Below are positions 1 through 10,304 of a stretch of DNA of 32,115 nt, one piece after another (position 1 is the stretch's first letter; every line of letters begins with the position of its first letter). Position numbers and translations under genes: made by a program. The stretch lies in assembly GCA_028041985.1 (NCBI GenBank), contig JAOFNL010000004.1, forward strand, positions 1 through 32,115, written 5' to 3'. This DNA comes from Psychromonas sp. GTDB lineage: Bacteria > Pseudomonadota > Gammaproteobacteria > Enterobacterales > Psychromonadaceae. Under the pieces are notes generated by a model that searched no databases, was not told the origin of the DNA, and worked only from the letters and a program-made list of their open reading frames with translations.

Positions 1-418
1 AATTGCCAATCAGCATCTCCAAAAAAGAAAACTGACCATTCAAAAAATCTAAATCAACTTTTGCGTAATAAAATGCAAATGTGACGGTGACTGCCATGAT
101 CACCACCAAAAACTTATCTGGCGTATGGTCACCCTCTCTGCGTTTTTTCTTCCATGTATTAACAATGGCTAATATTGAAACGATTGAACATGACCAAATA
201 AGGTATAGAAATAATTTAATTTCTACATATTGATAATATTGAGCTTCTTCAATTCCGACATGGTTCATTATCATCGGTTCAAAGCTTTCACGATGATAGT
301 GGAAACCAAGCATATACCCAAGAAAAGAGAGCCATAATAGGACAGTAAACCAGAGTAATAAAAATCGACGCCACTCATGAGCGTTATGAAATCGTTTACG
401 CACAAATTTCTGTTCCAT
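1..418 (-). CDS. Unrecognised integral membrane protein, N-terminal part (partial)
   Basis: This reading frame is not in the ORF track because it runs off the left edge. It starts MEQKFVRKRFHNAHEW and stays open for 139 codons to base 1. An AGG-containing ribosome site lies a few bases before the ATG. Three hydrophobic stretches are visible: about residues 18-38 (LLLWFTVLLWLSFLGYML), 68-87 (LFLYLIWSCSIVSILAIV) and 104-118 (LVVIMAVTVTFAFYYA). The loops are basic (KKKRREGD). It is divergent from asnS with about 130 bp between them. I do not recognise the family, and the C-terminal part is outside the window, so no function is proposed. Confidence 0.75.
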   Translation of the reverse strand, partial: MEQKFVRKRFHNAHEWRRFLLLWFTVLLWLSFLGYMLGFHYHRESFEPMIMNHVGIEEAQYYQYVEIKLFLYLIWSCSIVSILAIVNTWKKKRREGDHTPDKFLVVIMAVTVTFAFYYAKVDLDFLNGQFSFLEMLIGN

Positions 419-548
419 TGTAAACCTCATTTATCTTATTATTATCAGATCATAGACTTGTATCTGAGACTAGCCAAGGTAAGATATGCAGCAATTAATT
501 ATTTTAGTATAAAACAGTTAAAACTGTGATTATGGAGCACTATTTACG

Positions 549-1949
549 ATGTCTAAAACACCCATTTTTGATATTTTCAACAGCAAATTTTCATTAGGTA
601 GCCAAGTAACCGTTAAAGGTTGGATCCGAACACGTCGTGATTCAAAAGCAGGTATTTCTTTTTTAAATATTTATGATGGTTCTTGCTTTGACCCTATACA
701 AGCTGTGGTCCCTGCGGAATTAGAAAATTATGCCACAGAGGTGTTAAATCTATCAGCGGGTTGTAGTGTTGAAGTGACTGGTAATTTAGTGGAAAGCCCA
801 GGAAAAGGCCAAAAGTTTGAACTTCAAGCAACGTCTGTAAAAGTACACGGATTCGTTCAAGACCCTGATACATACCCAATGTCAGCGAAACGTCATAGTA
901 TTGAATATATGCGAGAACATGCACATTTGCGCCCTCGCACTAATATGTTCGGTGCGGTAACGCGTGTTCGTAACTGTTTATCTCATGCAATCCATAACTT
1001 CTTTTATGAACGTGGATTTAACTGGATCAGCACACCAATCATCACTGGTAGTGACTGTGAAGGTGCTGGTGAAATGTTCCAAGTAAGTACATTAGACATG
1101 GAAAATTTACCACGTAATGCTGAAGGAAAAATCGATTACAAAAAAGATTTCTTTGGTAAAGAAACATTTTTAACGGTTTCTGGCCAATTAAATGCTGAAA
1201 CCTATGCTTGTGCCTTAAGCAATGTTTATACATTTGGTCCAACTTTCCGAGCTGAAAACTCAAACACAACTCGCCACTTAGCTGAGTTCTGGATGGTTGA
1301 ACCTGAAATTGCTTTCGCTGATTTAGCTGATGCTGCACAATTAGCAGAAGATATGTTGAAATATGTATTCAATGCAGTATTAACTGAACGTGCTGATGAC
1401 ATGGTTTTTTTTGCTGACCGTGTTGATAAAGACGCGATCACTCGTTTAGAAAAAATGGTGAGTTCTGAGTTTGTTCGTATGGATTACACAGACGCGATCG
1501 AGATTTTACAAAACTGCGGCAAAACATTTGAATACCCAGTTGAATGGGGGGTAGATTTACAATCTGAACATGAGCGTTACCTTGCTGAAGTTCATGTTGG
1601 TGCGCCAATCATTCTACAAAACTACCCTAAAGATATTAAAGCTTTCTATATGAAATTAAATGCGGATGGTAAAACTGTTGCTGCGATGGATGTATTAGCA
1701 CCTGGTATTGGTGAAATTATTGGTGGTAGCCAACGTGAAGAAGACTTAGTTGCGTTAGATAAGCGTCTTGATGAAATGGGCTTAAATAAAGAAGATTATA
1801 GTTGGTACCGTGATTTACGTAAATATGGAACCGTTCCTCATGCAGGTTTTGGCCTTGGGTTTGAACGTTTAGTTTCTTATGTGACAGGAGTTCAAAACAT
1901 TCGTGATGTAATTGCATTTCCTCGCGCACCAGGCACTGCTGAATTCTAA
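549..1949 (+). CDS. asnS: Asparaginyl-tRNA synthetase
   Basis: Cytoplasmic class II aminoacyl-tRNA synthetase that charges tRNA-Asn with asparagine using ATP. The protein is 466 aa, the same length as the E. coli enzyme. The N-terminal OB-fold anticodon-binding domain is at about residues 15-105 ([19 protein letters not shown]). Class II motif 2 is visible near residue 232 ([17 protein letters not shown]), and motif 3 near residue 433 (GFGLGFERL followed by IRDVIAFPR). The start is supported by a GGAG ribosome site in TATGGAGCAC upstream. The gene stands alone: its left neighbour is divergent, and a strong terminator follows the stop. The AsnRS/AspRS distinction rests on overall similarity to bacterial AsnS and is not in doubt. 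Confidence 0.98.
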   Translation: MSKTPIFDIFNSKFSLGSQVTVKGWIRTRRDSKAGISFLNIYDGSCFDPIQAVVPAELENYATEVLNLSAGCSVEVTGNLVESPGKGQKFELQATSVKVHGFVQDPDTYPMSAKRHSIEYMREHAHLRPRTNMFGAVTRVRNCLSHAIHNFFYERGFNWISTPIITGSDCEGAGEMFQVSTLDMENLPRNAEGKIDYKKDFFGKETFLTVSGQLNAETYACALSNVYTFGPTFRAENSNTTRHLAEFWMVEPEIAFADLADAAQLAEDMLKYVFNAVLTERADDMVFFADRVDKDAITRLEKMVSSEFVRMDYTDAIEILQNCGKTFEYPVEWGVDLQSEHERYLAEVHVGAPIILQNYPKDIKAFYMKLNADGKTVAAMDVLAPGIGEIIGGSQREEDLVALDKRLDEMGLNKEDYSWYRDLRKYGTVPHAGFGLGFERLVSYVTGVQNIRDVIAFPRAPGTAEF

Positions 1950-1974
1950 ATTTAATAAAAATAAATTCATTTAT

Positions 1975-2002
1975 AAAACCAGTTTAATTACTGGTTTTTT
2001 TT
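1975..2002 (+). terminator. Intrinsic terminator of asnS
   Basis: A 9-bp perfect stem AAAACCAGT / ACTGGTTTT with loop TTAATT is followed by a run of T. It begins 25 nt after the asnS stop. Confidence 0.9.
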
Positions 2003-2018
2003 CAACTAAAATTTAATT

Positions 2019-2075
2019 TAATACCAATCGAAGTAAATAGCTGATCTATTTTACTGGGTAAAACAACTTACTTCT
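2019..2075 (+). repeat. Dispersed repeat, copy 1 (solo left end)
   Basis: This is 57 bp beginning TAATACCAATCGAAGTAAAT. The first 38 nt are identical to the ends of two longer copies at 7200-7432 and 29711-29875. Similarity fades after ACTTCT, so only one terminal module is present. It lies between the convergent asnS and purF terminators, in a stretch with no gene. Confidence 0.85.
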
Positions 2076-2082
2076 AAATTCA

Positions 2083-2116
2083 ATATAAAAAAAAGCACAG
2101 CAAATGCTGTGCTTTT
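2083..2116 (-). terminator. Intrinsic terminator of purF
   Basis: Read on the minus strand, a 12-nt perfect arm AAAAGCACAGCA / TGCTGTGCTTTT is followed by eight T. It lies 24 nt past the purF stop. The stem is symmetric, so it may also back up asnS termination. Confidence 0.92.
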
Positions 2117-2139
2117 AAAATTAATTTAATACACGCGAA

Positions 2140-3654
2140 TTATGATTCGTTATACATTTCTAAGTTCGCTATTTCTTCTCGTTGAGTTTGTATCTTTTTA
2201 GCATCTTCACTACGTAAACTTGCTAGGTATTCAAAGTATTCTTTATTGATATTCTTAGTGACATATTTGCCATCAAATACTGAACATTCAAATTCTTTGA
2301 TAGAAGGGTTTTGTTTACCGACTGCATCTTTAAGATCTTGTAAGTCTTGGAATATTAAACGATCAGTACCGATACAATCGTTAATTTGCTCAACATTACG
2401 ATCATGTGCAATCAATTCTTCTGGTGTCGGCATGTCAATACCATATACATTAGGGTAACGAACCTCAGGAGCAGCCGAAGCTAAATATACTTTTTTAGCA
2501 CCTGCTTCTCTTACCATTTCAATAATTTGCTCAGAAGTTGTTCCTCGTACTATTGAATCATCGACTAATAATACGTTTTTACCACGGAATTCTGCACTAA
2601 TCGGATTTAGTTTACGACGAACAGATTTACGACGTTGCTTTTGTCCTGGCATGATGAAAGTACGACCAATATAACGATTTTTTACAAATCCTTGGCGGTA
2701 AGGAATACCTAATTCTACTGAAATTTCTAATGCGATATCGTTAGACGTTTCAGGAATAGGAATAACAGCATCAATTTCAAGATCTGCCCAATCACGTTTA
2801 ATTTTTGCACCTAATTTACGCCCCATTTCTAAACGAGCTTCATAAACAGAAATTCCATTTAGCGTGGAATCTGGTCGAGCAAAATAGACATATTCAAAAA
2901 TACATGGTGTTAATGTTGTATTTTCAGCACACATTTGTGTATGAAGCTTTCTATTTTCAGTTATATAAATAGCTTCACCAGGTTGGACGTCACGCAAGAA
3001 CTTAAACCCGATAGTATCTAAACCAACACTTTCAGATGCTACGATATATTCAGTATCTCCTTCTTCTGTTTGACGTGAACCTAATACTAGAGGACGAATA
3101 CCGTCAGGATCACGGAATGCCACTAAACCATGATCAATGATCAATGAAGCAACTGCATAGGCACCACTAATTTGTTTGTGTACTTCAGTCACTGCCGCAA
3201 AAATATCTTCGGGTAATAAACTATCAGCTTTAGTTTTAGCAAGTTCTGCTGCAAAAATATTTAACAGTAATTCTGAATCAGATGTTGTGTTGATATGGCG
3301 GCGAGACTTAATTAATGCAGCACGTAATTCTTTAGCATTGGTTAAATTTCCATTATGTGCAAGTGAAATTCCCCAAGGAGAGTTAACATAAAAAGGTTGG
3401 GCTTCAGCAGCACTAGAACTTCCTGCTGTAGGATAACGAACATGGCCAATACCACTATTACCTTTTAAACGTTGCATATGCTTAGTTTCAAAGACATCTT
3501 TTACTAAACCATTTGCTTTGCGTTGTTTAAAATTACCTTTAAAGGTAGTTACGATACCTGCGGCATCTTGTCCACGATGTTGTAAAACCGTCAATGCATC
3601 ATAAATACTTTGATTGACAGGAGTTGAACCAACGATACCCACTATTCCACACAT
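2140..3654 (-). CDS. purF: Amidophosphoribosyltransferase
   Basis: Catalyses the first committed step of de novo purine synthesis: PRPP plus glutamine gives 5-phosphoribosylamine. At 504 aa it matches the usual bacterial length. After removal of Met, Cys2 ([10 protein letters not shown]) is the N-terminal nucleophile of the class II glutaminase domain, whose QHRGQDAAG and HNGNLTNA motifs are present. The C-terminal phosphoribosyltransferase domain shows the PRPP-binding signature [14 protein letters not shown]. It is the last gene of the truA-folC-dedD-cvpA-purF run, 92 bp after cvpA, and is followed by a strong terminator. The cvpA-purF pairing is the standard enterobacterial and marine gammaproteobacterial arrangement. 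I see no clear PurR operator palindrome in the gaps. Confidence 0.98.
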   Translation of the reverse strand: MCGIVGIVGSTPVNQSIYDALTVLQHRGQDAAGIVTTFKGNFKQRKANGLVKDVFETKHMQRLKGNSGIGHVRYPTAGSSSAAEAQPFYVNSPWGISLAHNGNLTNAKELRAALIKSRRHINTTSDSELLLNIFAAELAKTKADSLLPEDIFAAVTEVHKQISGAYAVASLIIDHGLVAFRDPDGIRPLVLGSRQTEEGDTEYIVASESVGLDTIGFKFLRDVQPGEAIYITENRKLHTQMCAENTTLTPCIFEYVYFARPDSTLNGISVYEARLEMGRKLGAKIKRDWADLEIDAVIPIPETSNDIALEISVELGIPYRQGFVKNRYIGRTFIMPGQKQRRKSVRRKLNPISAEFRGKNVLLVDDSIVRGTTSEQIIEMVREAGAKKVYLASAAPEVRYPNVYGIDMPTPEELIAHDRNVEQINDCIGTDRLIFQDLQDLKDAVGKQNPSIKEFECSVFDGKYVTKNINKEYFEYLASLRSEDAKKIQTQREEIANLEMYNES

Positions 3655-3746
3655 AATTTAAAGCCTTTCTATATTTAAGAGAATTCACTCAAAAAGCACA
3701 ATGAATGTACTTTCAAATTAAGTAACTAATTTGTACCAAACAACAA

Positions 3747-4250
3747 CTAAGCAGTTGTAGATTGTAGATTTTTTAGAAAACTTGATGAGTTTTCTAAATG
3801 TTCAAAAAACCATTCAATGACAATGCCAAATTCAGGCACTAATAATGACTCTTTCCACCACTGTGCAGTGTCAAATGCCGTGAATGAATCAATAAAGAAG
3901 AGTATCGCGCTTACGATCAAAATCCCGCGTATTGCTCCGAAAACAACGCCTAATATTCTATCAGTGCCTGATAAGCCAGTAACCACGACGAGACGGTTAA
4001 TAATGTAGTTTACTAATGCACCAATTAACAAGGTGACAATAAATAAAATCGCAATAGCCGCGCTATTGCGAATAAGATCATCTTGAATTTGAGTTAAGAA
4101 CTGAGCCACTTCTGGATAAAAACTGCTTGCTATGAAGAAGGCTGCAAACCAAGTGACGAGTGAGATAGCTTCTTTTGTGAAACCTCGAATTAAACTGATT
4201 AACGATGAAAAACCAATTACGCATAGAATAGCGATATCAAACCAATTCAT
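3747..4250 (-). CDS. cvpA: CvpA family inner membrane protein
   Basis: Integral membrane protein of 167 aa. It is named for its need in colicin V production and often linked to envelope stress and bile tolerance; its molecular role is not settled. The N-terminus ([24 protein letters not shown]) and the central [19 protein letters not shown] segment are typical of the family. Four hydrophobic segments are visible, at about residues 5-23, 29-47, 65-86 and 103-124. It is upstream of purF in the same direction, as in E. coli, and 80 bp downstream of dedD. That gap carries a possible promoter of its own. Confidence 0.95.
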   Translation of the reverse strand: MNWFDIAILCVIGFSSLISLIRGFTKEAISLVTWFAAFFIASSFYPEVAQFLTQIQDDLIRNSAAIAILFIVTLLIGALVNYIINRLVVVTGLSGTDRILGVVFGAIRGILIVSAILFFIDSFTAFDTAQWWKESLLVPEFGIVIEWFFEHLENSSSFLKNLQSTTA

Positions 4251-4288
4251 ACAAGCCCTAATATTTGTAATTTGAAGTAAGTATTTAA

Positions 4289-4304
4289 CGCGCGCATTCT
4301 AACA
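4289..4304 (-). promoter_or_regulatory. Possible extended -10 promoter for cvpA-purF
   Basis: On the minus strand the dedD-cvpA gap contains TGTTAGAAT, an extended -10 form (TG-N-TAGAAT), followed directly by GCGCGCG. A GC-only discriminator is characteristic of promoters under stringent control. No convincing -35 is present, which suits an extended -10 promoter. It would place the transcription start about 39 nt before the cvpA start and give cvpA-purF expression independent of truA-folC-dedD. Inferred from sequence only. Confidence 0.4.
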
Positions 4305-4330
4305 GAGAATTTTTTGAAAGGCTTCAAAAA

Positions 4331-4987
4331 CTAAGGCTCAATTGGATTAAAGGGTACTAATTGACCATTTAAATCAGTTAAACGTTTTAATCTTGGTAAT
4401 TGACCTTCTAACTTTTCTTTTGAAACATCAGGACCAACAAATACACGAGTGAGTTGTCCTTCAATAACTTCTCTAGGTATGGTATGTACTTGGAATCCAG
4501 CTTTATTGAGTTTTTTTAGCAGCGTATTAATATTATCTTTATTCTGAAATGCACCAAGCTGGATAGTCCAAGCAGAGTCAGTAAAAGTTGGTTTATCATT
4601 TATAGACGATTTTTGGGTCGTTGAAACGCCTACTGGTTTTGATTCAACTTTAATTGGTTCTGCAGTAGGTTCTATCACGTCTTGCTTATCATCAATGACC
4701 GTTGTCTCAGCAATTTCTTCAACTTTCCACTCGGGAGCATCTATGGTTTCTTGTTCATTTTCACTTGAAGTTATGTCTTGATTTTCTACTACTATTTTAT
4801 CTTCTTGAAGTGAAGCTTGCTCAGAAAAATTTTGTGAATGTTCTTTCAAATCTGGTTTAATTGGTGTTGCGACAAACTCTTGTTGATAAGCTGTTTTTTG
4901 GCCATCAATCAGAGATGGTAAAAAAATAACCACAAGGGCGACTAAAATAGTAATACCTACTAAACGATTTTTAAACTGAGATGCCAC
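4331..4987 (-). CDS. dedD: DedD, SPOR-domain cell division protein
   Basis: Single-pass inner membrane protein of 218 aa that is recruited to the septal ring by its SPOR domain, which binds denuded peptidoglycan. One N-terminal membrane segment is visible (residues about 7-28, RLVGITILVALVVIFLPSLI). A long acidic, low-complexity periplasmic linker follows (about 35-135, rich in E, D, Q, T). The C-terminal SPOR domain (about 138-215) starts WTIQLGAFQNKDN and ends in LTDLNGQLV. The start lies only 3 bp after the folC stop, so translation is probably coupled to folC. Its place between folC and cvpA is the conserved one. Confidence 0.93.
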   Translation of the reverse strand: MASQFKNRLVGITILVALVVIFLPSLIDGQKTAYQQEFVATPIKPDLKEHSQNFSEQASLQEDKIVVENQDITSSENEQETIDAPEWKVEEIAETTVIDDKQDVIEPTAEPIKVESKPVGVSTTQKSSINDKPTFTDSAWTIQLGAFQNKDNINTLLKKLNKAGFQVHTIPREVIEGQLTRVFVGPDVSKEKLEGQLPRLKRLTDLNGQLVPFNPIEP

Positions 4988-4990
4988 GTT

Positions 4991-6283
4991 TTACCCTTGC
5001 CAATTGGTTAATATATCTGAGACGGTGTGAAAAGAACCGAATACAATGATTATATCAGATGCGTTTACATTATTAGCCACCTTATCAACTGCACTAGCAA
5101 CATTTTCAAAACACGTCACATTATGATTATTGTTTTTACTATTGTGATAGGCTTTTAAAAGCATTTCTGCTCTCGCTCCTCTATGACAATGCAAATTTAC
5201 AAAATTGTAATCTGTAATTTGTTCGTTGATCGCAGATAATGTGGAAGTCATATCTTTATCAGCTAACATACCAACGATCGCATGTACTTTACAGTCTTCA
5301 CCTTTTTCGGCACGTAAACGTTTTATTTGTAATGCCAAATATTCAGCAGATTGTGGATTGTGTGCAACATCAATATAAAAATCGCAATTAAAACCATTAA
5401 GCTGTTGTAAACGCCCTGCTAATGAAGCTTTCTCTATCGAGCTAATAAGTATTGACGAAGGAATATCTAACTCTAATGCTTCAATCACTGCCAAAGCAGT
5501 TGATGCGTTTTGAATTGGCATTAAAGTTTGCTTAATAGGCGATAAAGTTTTTTTACCATGCCATGACCAAAATAAGTCATTGATAATAGTAAATTTAAAA
5601 TCTTGTGAAGCTAATTTCAATTGTGCTGAAATAGCATTAGCGTGGTCGATTATTGATGTCGGGACTTCAAGATCACCACAAATAGCAGGTTTATTTGCTC
5701 TAAATACACCTGCTTTTTCATAGCCAATGGCTTCGCGATCACTACCTAACCAGTCTACATGATCAATACCAATTGTTGTGACAACACTGATATCTGATTC
5801 CACCATGTTAGTTGCATCTAAACGCCCACCTAAACCAACTTCTAATAAAATATAATCACATTGTTGCTGCTGTAGAAGATACAAACAAGCTAGAGTAGCA
5901 AATTCAAAATAACTCAAAGAGATATTTTGTCTTGCTACTTCGATAACCTCAAAGGCCTCACAGTGTAGTTGGTCATCAAGTTCAAGAAGGTTGATCCTTA
6001 ACCTTTCGTTATAACGATGTATATGTGGCGAACTGTATACCCCAACTTTAAAACCAGCATCAATTAATATTCTCTCCAAATAAGCACAAGTAGTACCTTT
6101 CCCATTGGTGCCTGCAACCGTAATCACTTTGGCATCGAAATGGATTAGATTAAGTCGCTCACCCACTTCACTGATTCGTGTCAAACCAAGTTCAATTTCT
6201 TTAGGGTGTAATTGTTCAAGGTGAGTTAACCACTCATCTAATGAATTCGCTGAAAAAATTGTTGTAGGCATATTGTTTGTCAT
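4991..6283 (-). CDS. folC: Bifunctional folylpolyglutamate synthase / dihydrofolate synthase
   Basis: Cytosolic Mur-ligase-type ATPase that joins glutamate to dihydropteroate and then extends the polyglutamate tail of folates. It is 430 aa. The ATP-binding P-loop is at about residues 55-66 (TVAGTNGKGTTCAYLE). Other family motifs are FEFATLACLYLL, EVGLGGRLDATN and GIDHVDWLG, and in the C-terminal domain YIDVAHNPQSAEYL. The start is 14 bp after the truA stop; an alternative in-frame ATG lies four codons in. In related genomes accD usually sits between truA and folC, but it is missing here. Confidence 0.96.
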   Translation of the reverse strand: MTNNMPTTIFSANSLDEWLTHLEQLHPKEIELGLTRISEVGERLNLIHFDAKVITVAGTNGKGTTCAYLERILIDAGFKVGVYSSPHIHRYNERLRINLLELDDQLHCEAFEVIEVARQNISLSYFEFATLACLYLLQQQQCDYILLEVGLGGRLDATNMVESDISVVTTIGIDHVDWLGSDREAIGYEKAGVFRANKPAICGDLEVPTSIIDHANAISAQLKLASQDFKFTIINDLFWSWHGKKTLSPIKQTLMPIQNASTALAVIEALELDIPSSILISSIEKASLAGRLQQLNGFNCDFYIDVAHNPQSAEYLALQIKRLRAEKGEDCKVHAIVGMLADKDMTSTLSAINEQITDYNFVNLHCHRGARAEMLLKAYHNSKNNNHNVTCFENVASAVDKVANNVNASDIIIVFGSFHTVSDILTNWQG

Positions 6284-6297
6284 CTTAATTGTTCATA

Positions 6298-7083
6298 CTA
6301 AATATCTAAAAATAAAGGGCCACAGGCCGGTCTTGGTAAATTAAAATGCTCAGGATAGTCTACTTCAACTAAATATAAGCCACCTGGTTTGGCTGTAGCT
6401 GCGGCTTTAGCACGATCTTTATAAGTTAACAAAGTTGCTAACCAATTAATTGGTTGTTTTTCTTGTCCAACTTCAATCAAACTACCTGCTATATTTCGAA
6501 CCATGTGATGTAAAAAAGCATTCGCTTTAATATCTATAACAATAAAATCACTGTGTCGAGAAACATTTAAATATTCTATCGTACGTATTGGGCTATTGGC
6601 TTGGCAATGCAAGGCTCTAAAAGAAGTAAAATCTTGTTCACCTACTATAAACTGACCCGCTTGATGCATGAGATCGGCATCTAAATCACAATGATAGTGA
6701 CTTAATCCTTTACTAAGAATGCCTGGACGATAAACACCGTTATAAATAATGTAGCGGTAACGACGTGCTGTAGCAGTAAATCTTGCGTGGAAAGAGTCAT
6801 CAACTTCTTTTACCCAACGAACAGCGATATCATCTGGTAATTTCGCATTAACACCTAGTGTCCAGGCACCAATTTGGCGATCTGAATCTGTATCAAAATG
6901 GACCACTTGACCTGTCCCATGAACACCTGCATCTGTACGTCCAGCACAGTTTACTGTTACGGTATGATTTGCAATGTTAGACAATGCTTTCTCGAGTTCT
7001 TCTTGAACTGAGTTAACTTCTTTTTGTCTTTGCCATCCATAATAGTTGGCTCCATCGTATTCGATACCTAAAGCAATGCGCAT
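6298..7083 (-). CDS. truA: tRNA pseudouridine(38-40) synthase
   Basis: Converts uridines 38-40 in the anticodon arm of many tRNAs to pseudouridine. I start the gene at [18 protein letters not shown] (261 aa). That is where the family begins, and AAAAGGA precedes it; the ORF-track start 35 codons upstream adds unrelated residues. The catalytic aspartate is Asp51 in [18 protein letters not shown], and [15 protein letters not shown] is the conserved C-terminal motif. It is first in the truA-folC-dedD-cvpA-purF run. Its upstream region is 444 bp to topA, much of it repeat copy 2; a TATACT hexamer at 7110-7115 is a weak -10 candidate. Confidence 0.96.
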   Translation of the reverse strand: MRIALGIEYDGANYYGWQRQKEVNSVQEELEKALSNIANHTVTVNCAGRTDAGVHGTGQVVHFDTDSDRQIGAWTLGVNAKLPDDIAVRWVKEVDDSFHARFTATARRYRYIIYNGVYRPGILSKGLSHYHCDLDADLMHQAGQFIVGEQDFTSFRALHCQANSPIRTIEYLNVSRHSDFIVIDIKANAFLHHMVRNIAGSLIEVGQEKQPINWLATLLTYKDRAKAAATAKPGGLYLVEVDYPEHFNLPRPACGPLFLDI

Positions 7084-7199
7084 GTAGATCAATCCTTTTA
7101 AAAAACGTAAGTATATACAAATGCCTAATAATTTAAACAGGCAACTCTGAGATGATTGCAGGGAACAAACTACTTGCTTAAAATTCAATCAAATAGGTT

Positions 7200-7432
7200 T
7201 AATACCAATCGAAGTAAATAGCTGATCTATTTTACTGACTAAAACAATTCACTTCTTCGTTGTCAATTTCGTAAAGGGAATAACCAGTTATGTGAATTTA
7301 CGCCTCAAATTGAATTGCTTTTTTCTGCGTTGAATTCAATCGTAATAGTTAAGCTATTACTCAATTATGCGCCTTGAACTTCACTATTTTTCCTTCGCAA
7401 TAATTGGTCATTTAATTAACCGAATGGTATTA
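7200..7432 (+). repeat. Dispersed repeat, copy 2 (long mosaic copy)
   Basis: 233 bp bounded by imperfect terminal inverted repeats: TAATACCAATCG on the left and, reverse-complemented, TAATACCATTCG on the right (11 of 12 identical). The left 130 bp or so is homologous to copy 3, up to CTTTTTTCTGCG. The right 100 bp or so is different and includes a small hairpin, GTAATAG-TTAAG-CTATTAC at 7342-7360. No ORF for a transposase is present. It fills most of the 444-bp truA-topA gap, between the topA terminator and the truA upstream region. Confidence 0.85.
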
Positions 7433-7463
7433 CTACAATGGGTTTAAGTAAAAATTGTAATAG

Positions 7464-7495
7464 AAATAAAAAATGACAGCCGAAGCTGTCATTTT
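7464..7495 (-). terminator. Intrinsic terminator of topA
   Basis: On the minus strand an 11-bp perfect stem AAAATGACAGC / GCTGTCATTTT is closed by a TTCG tetraloop, giving C(UUCG)G in RNA, and followed by TTATTT. It lies 33 nt past the topA stop. Confidence 0.92.
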
Positions 7496-7527
7496 AAGTT
7501 ACTGATTATCATTGATAAAGCTAACGG

Positions 7528-10194
7528 CTATTCAGCTTTTTGAGCTTTTGGTTTTTTAGCTGATTTCTTCTTAGGTATCTCTTCGACCCATTTAGAATCA
7601 ATATATTTAGCGGTCCAACCAGTTGCTTTCTTATCTATTTCAGTCATCACATATTGCTCTTTATTTTTACGACTATAACGAACAATAGATAGATTTCCAT
7701 CAGGATCTTTCTGTGGTGCATCAGCAAGATAGTAAAACTTTTCAGAAATTCTATCACGGAATTTTGCAAGTTCAGCTACTTTAGGCGCGCGTGTTTCACG
7801 TGACTTTGGAAACGTACTAGCCGCTAAAAAAATGCCTGCAGCCCCATCACGAAGAATGAAATAAGCATCGCTTTGTTCACATTCTAATTCAGGTAAATGG
7901 ACAGCATCTTCTTTTGGAGGAGCAACTTCACCACTTCGTAATATTTTACGTGTGTTTTTACACTCTTCGCTAGTACAGTCCATATATTTACCAAAACGGC
8001 CGTCTTTTAACTGCATGTCGGAACCGCATTTATCACATTCAACGACAGGACCGTCATAACCTTTTATTTTAAATTCACCAACTTCAATTGTGTGGCCATC
8101 ACATAAAGGGTTATTACCACATACATGTAATTTTCGTGTTTCGTCAACTAAATAACTATCCATAGCGGTATCACATTTTGGACAACGCTTTTTAGCCATT
8201 AACGCTGCAGTTTCTAAATCCTCTGAACTTAAAATATCTTCAACTTCTTCACCATCAACTAAATTAATGGTTGTTTTACAACGTTCCTTCGGTGGCAATG
8301 CATAACCAGAACAACCAAGAAAAACACCTGTACTTGCGGTTCTAATACCCATTGGTCTGTCACAAGTAGGACAAGAGACGTCATCAATGATCACTGGATC
8401 ATTTAGTCTCATTCCACCTTCCTCAACGGGTAATTCAGCTTTATCAAGTTGAGTCGTTAAGTTTTTATAAAATCTATCTAACTCTTTGTGCCAATCCGCT
8501 TTTCCTTCGGCAATAGCATCTAAATTTTCTTCCATTGCTTTGGTGAAATCATAACTCATTAAGTCTGTAAAATTTTCAGATAAACGATCGGTAACGATTT
8601 CCCCCATTTTAACGGCAAAGAAACGTCGCTTATCAACTTTTACATAGCCACGATCTTGAATAGTTGAAATGATGCTTGCATAAGTTGATGGTCGACCAAT
8701 TCCTTGTTTTTCTAACTCTTTAACCAAAGCCGCTTCGGAGAAACGAGCAGGTGGTTTGGTAAAATGCTGTTGAGGATCTAGTTCTACTAATGTTAGCTCT
8801 TCACCCACTTTTAAATCTGGTAGGTTAATTTCATCGGCTTTACTTTTTGTCACTGGCTGTGCTTTTGTCCAACCAGCAAAGCGTAAAGTACGTCCTTTAG
8901 CACGTAATTTGTATTCACCCGCTTGAATCACTAATGTGGATGAGTCATATAAAGCAGGTAACATTTGACACGCTAAAAATTGACGCCAAATAAGTTCATA
9001 TAAACGCCTTGCGTCTTTATCTGCTACATCAATTAATTCCGCTCGTTGTGACACATCAGATGGACGGATTGCTTCATGTGCTTCTTGTGCACCAGCTTTG
9101 CTGCTATATGAAACAGCGGCTTTTGGTAAATAATTACTACCATACTCTTTTTCAATAAATTCACGGGCAGATTCAACTGCATCTTTACTCAAGTTAGTTG
9201 AGTCTGTACGCATGTAAGTAATATAACCGGCTTCATATAAACGTTGTGCTAACATCATGGTTTTTTTAACACCAAAACTTAAACGCGTGCTAGCAGCTTG
9301 TTGTAAAGTGGAAGTGATAAACGGCGCGCTGGCTTTACTTGCAGTTGGCTTGTCTTCTCGAGAATGAAGCATAAATGTAGCTTCTTTTAAAGCGTTGACT
9401 GCAACTAACGTTTCTTGTTCAGTGACTGGTGAAAATGTTTTATCGTTATGTTTGTAAACTTCTAAACGTAGTTTAGATTTATCTTGTACCAGTGTTTCAG
9501 CATGAAGGTCCCAGAACTCAACAGGATTAAACGCTTTAATTAAACGCTCACGTTCAACTAATAGTTTAACAGCAACAGATTGCACTCGCCCTGCTGACAA
9601 ACCTCGCGCTACTTTTTTCCAAAGTAATGGCGAAACCATGAAGCCAACTAAACGATCTAAGAAACGACGAGTTTGTTGTGCATTTACGCCATCGATATTT
9701 AATTCTGTTGGATTTTCAAATGCTTCTTGAATCGCAGATTCAGTAATTTCGTTAAATACTACACGTTGGTATTTACTATCGTCACCACCTAAAATTTCAC
9801 GAAGATGCCAAGCAATCGCTTCCCCCTCTCTATCCAAATCGGTTGCGAGATAGATGATTGGTGCATCAACGGCTAATTTCTGTAATTCTTCTACAACTTT
9901 TTCTTTTCCCGGTAATATTTCATAATTAGCTTCCCAATTTTTATTCGGGTTTATACCCATGCGAGTCACTAAGGCTGCTTGTGTTCTTTTAGCAGTCTCT
10001 TTTGCTTTTTGCGCTGGAGTTAAACCTGCTAAGGATTTTTTCTTTTTAGCATCAATTGATTTTTTGGCACTTCCGCTTGTTGGTAAATCACGTATGTGAC
10101 CAACACTCGATTTCACAATAAAATCTTTTCCCAAATATTTATTGATCGTTTTTGCTTTGGCAGGTGATTCTACGATAACCAGAAATTTGCTCAT
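7528..10194 (-). CDS. topA: DNA topoisomerase I (type IA)
   Basis: Relaxes negative supercoils by cutting one DNA strand through a 5'-phosphotyrosine. At 888 aa it is slightly longer than the E. coli enzyme (865 aa). The Toprim domain is at the N-terminus ([19 protein letters not shown], later [17 protein letters not shown]). The active tyrosine is Tyr327 in [12 protein letters not shown]. Three C-terminal zinc-ribbon units follow, with CPTC, CPKC and CDKC opening pairs, then ribbon domains and a basic tail ([14 protein letters not shown]). It has a strong terminator downstream and sohB upstream in the same orientation. yciN, which lies between topA and sohB in E. coli, is absent. Confidence 0.98.
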   Translation of the reverse strand: MSKFLVIVESPAKAKTINKYLGKDFIVKSSVGHIRDLPTSGSAKKSIDAKKKKSLAGLTPAQKAKETAKRTQAALVTRMGINPNKNWEANYEILPGKEKVVEELQKLAVDAPIIYLATDLDREGEAIAWHLREILGGDDSKYQRVVFNEITESAIQEAFENPTELNIDGVNAQQTRRFLDRLVGFMVSPLLWKKVARGLSAGRVQSVAVKLLVERERLIKAFNPVEFWDLHAETLVQDKSKLRLEVYKHNDKTFSPVTEQETLVAVNALKEATFMLHSREDKPTASKASAPFITSTLQQAASTRLSFGVKKTMMLAQRLYEAGYITYMRTDSTNLSKDAVESAREFIEKEYGSNYLPKAAVSYSSKAGAQEAHEAIRPSDVSQRAELIDVADKDARRLYELIWRQFLACQMLPALYDSSTLVIQAGEYKLRAKGRTLRFAGWTKAQPVTKSKADEINLPDLKVGEELTLVELDPQQHFTKPPARFSEAALVKELEKQGIGRPSTYASIISTIQDRGYVKVDKRRFFAVKMGEIVTDRLSENFTDLMSYDFTKAMEENLDAIAEGKADWHKELDRFYKNLTTQLDKAELPVEEGGMRLNDPVIIDDVSCPTCDRPMGIRTASTGVFLGCSGYALPPKERCKTTINLVDGEEVEDILSSEDLETAALMAKKRCPKCDTAMDSYLVDETRKLHVCGNNPLCDGHTIEVGEFKIKGYDGPVVECDKCGSDMQLKDGRFGKYMDCTSEECKNTRKILRSGEVAPPKEDAVHLPELECEQSDAYFILRDGAAGIFLAASTFPKSRETRAPKVAELAKFRDRISEKFYYLADAPQKDPDGNLSIVRYSRKNKEQYVMTEIDKKATGWTAKYIDSKWVEEIPKKKSAKKPKAQKAE

Positions 10195-10304
10195 ATTGCT
10201 TTAATACCTAAATAGTCTGTCTTAGAAAGAATGTAACTCATCCAATGAATTTCTCTTTTTTATATAATCCAAAGTTTTAACGAATAGCAACCTATTTTTT
10301 TTAT

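Noticed and set aside
694-1929. Four minus-strand ORFs inside asnS
   Set aside because: All lie fully within the well-conserved asnS frame and show low-complexity shadow sequences.
3655-4330. PurR operator before purF or cvpA
   Set aside because: No ACGCAAACGTTTGCGT-like palindrome is present in either gap.
7084-7188. N-terminal extension of truA (35 codons)
   Set aside because: TruA homologues start at the inner ATG, which is preceded by AAAAGGA; the extension has no similarity.
10200-10300. TTGCTA-18-TATATA as a topA promoter
   Set aside because: Only 4 of 6 matches in each hexamer and AT-rich surroundings; too weak to annotate.
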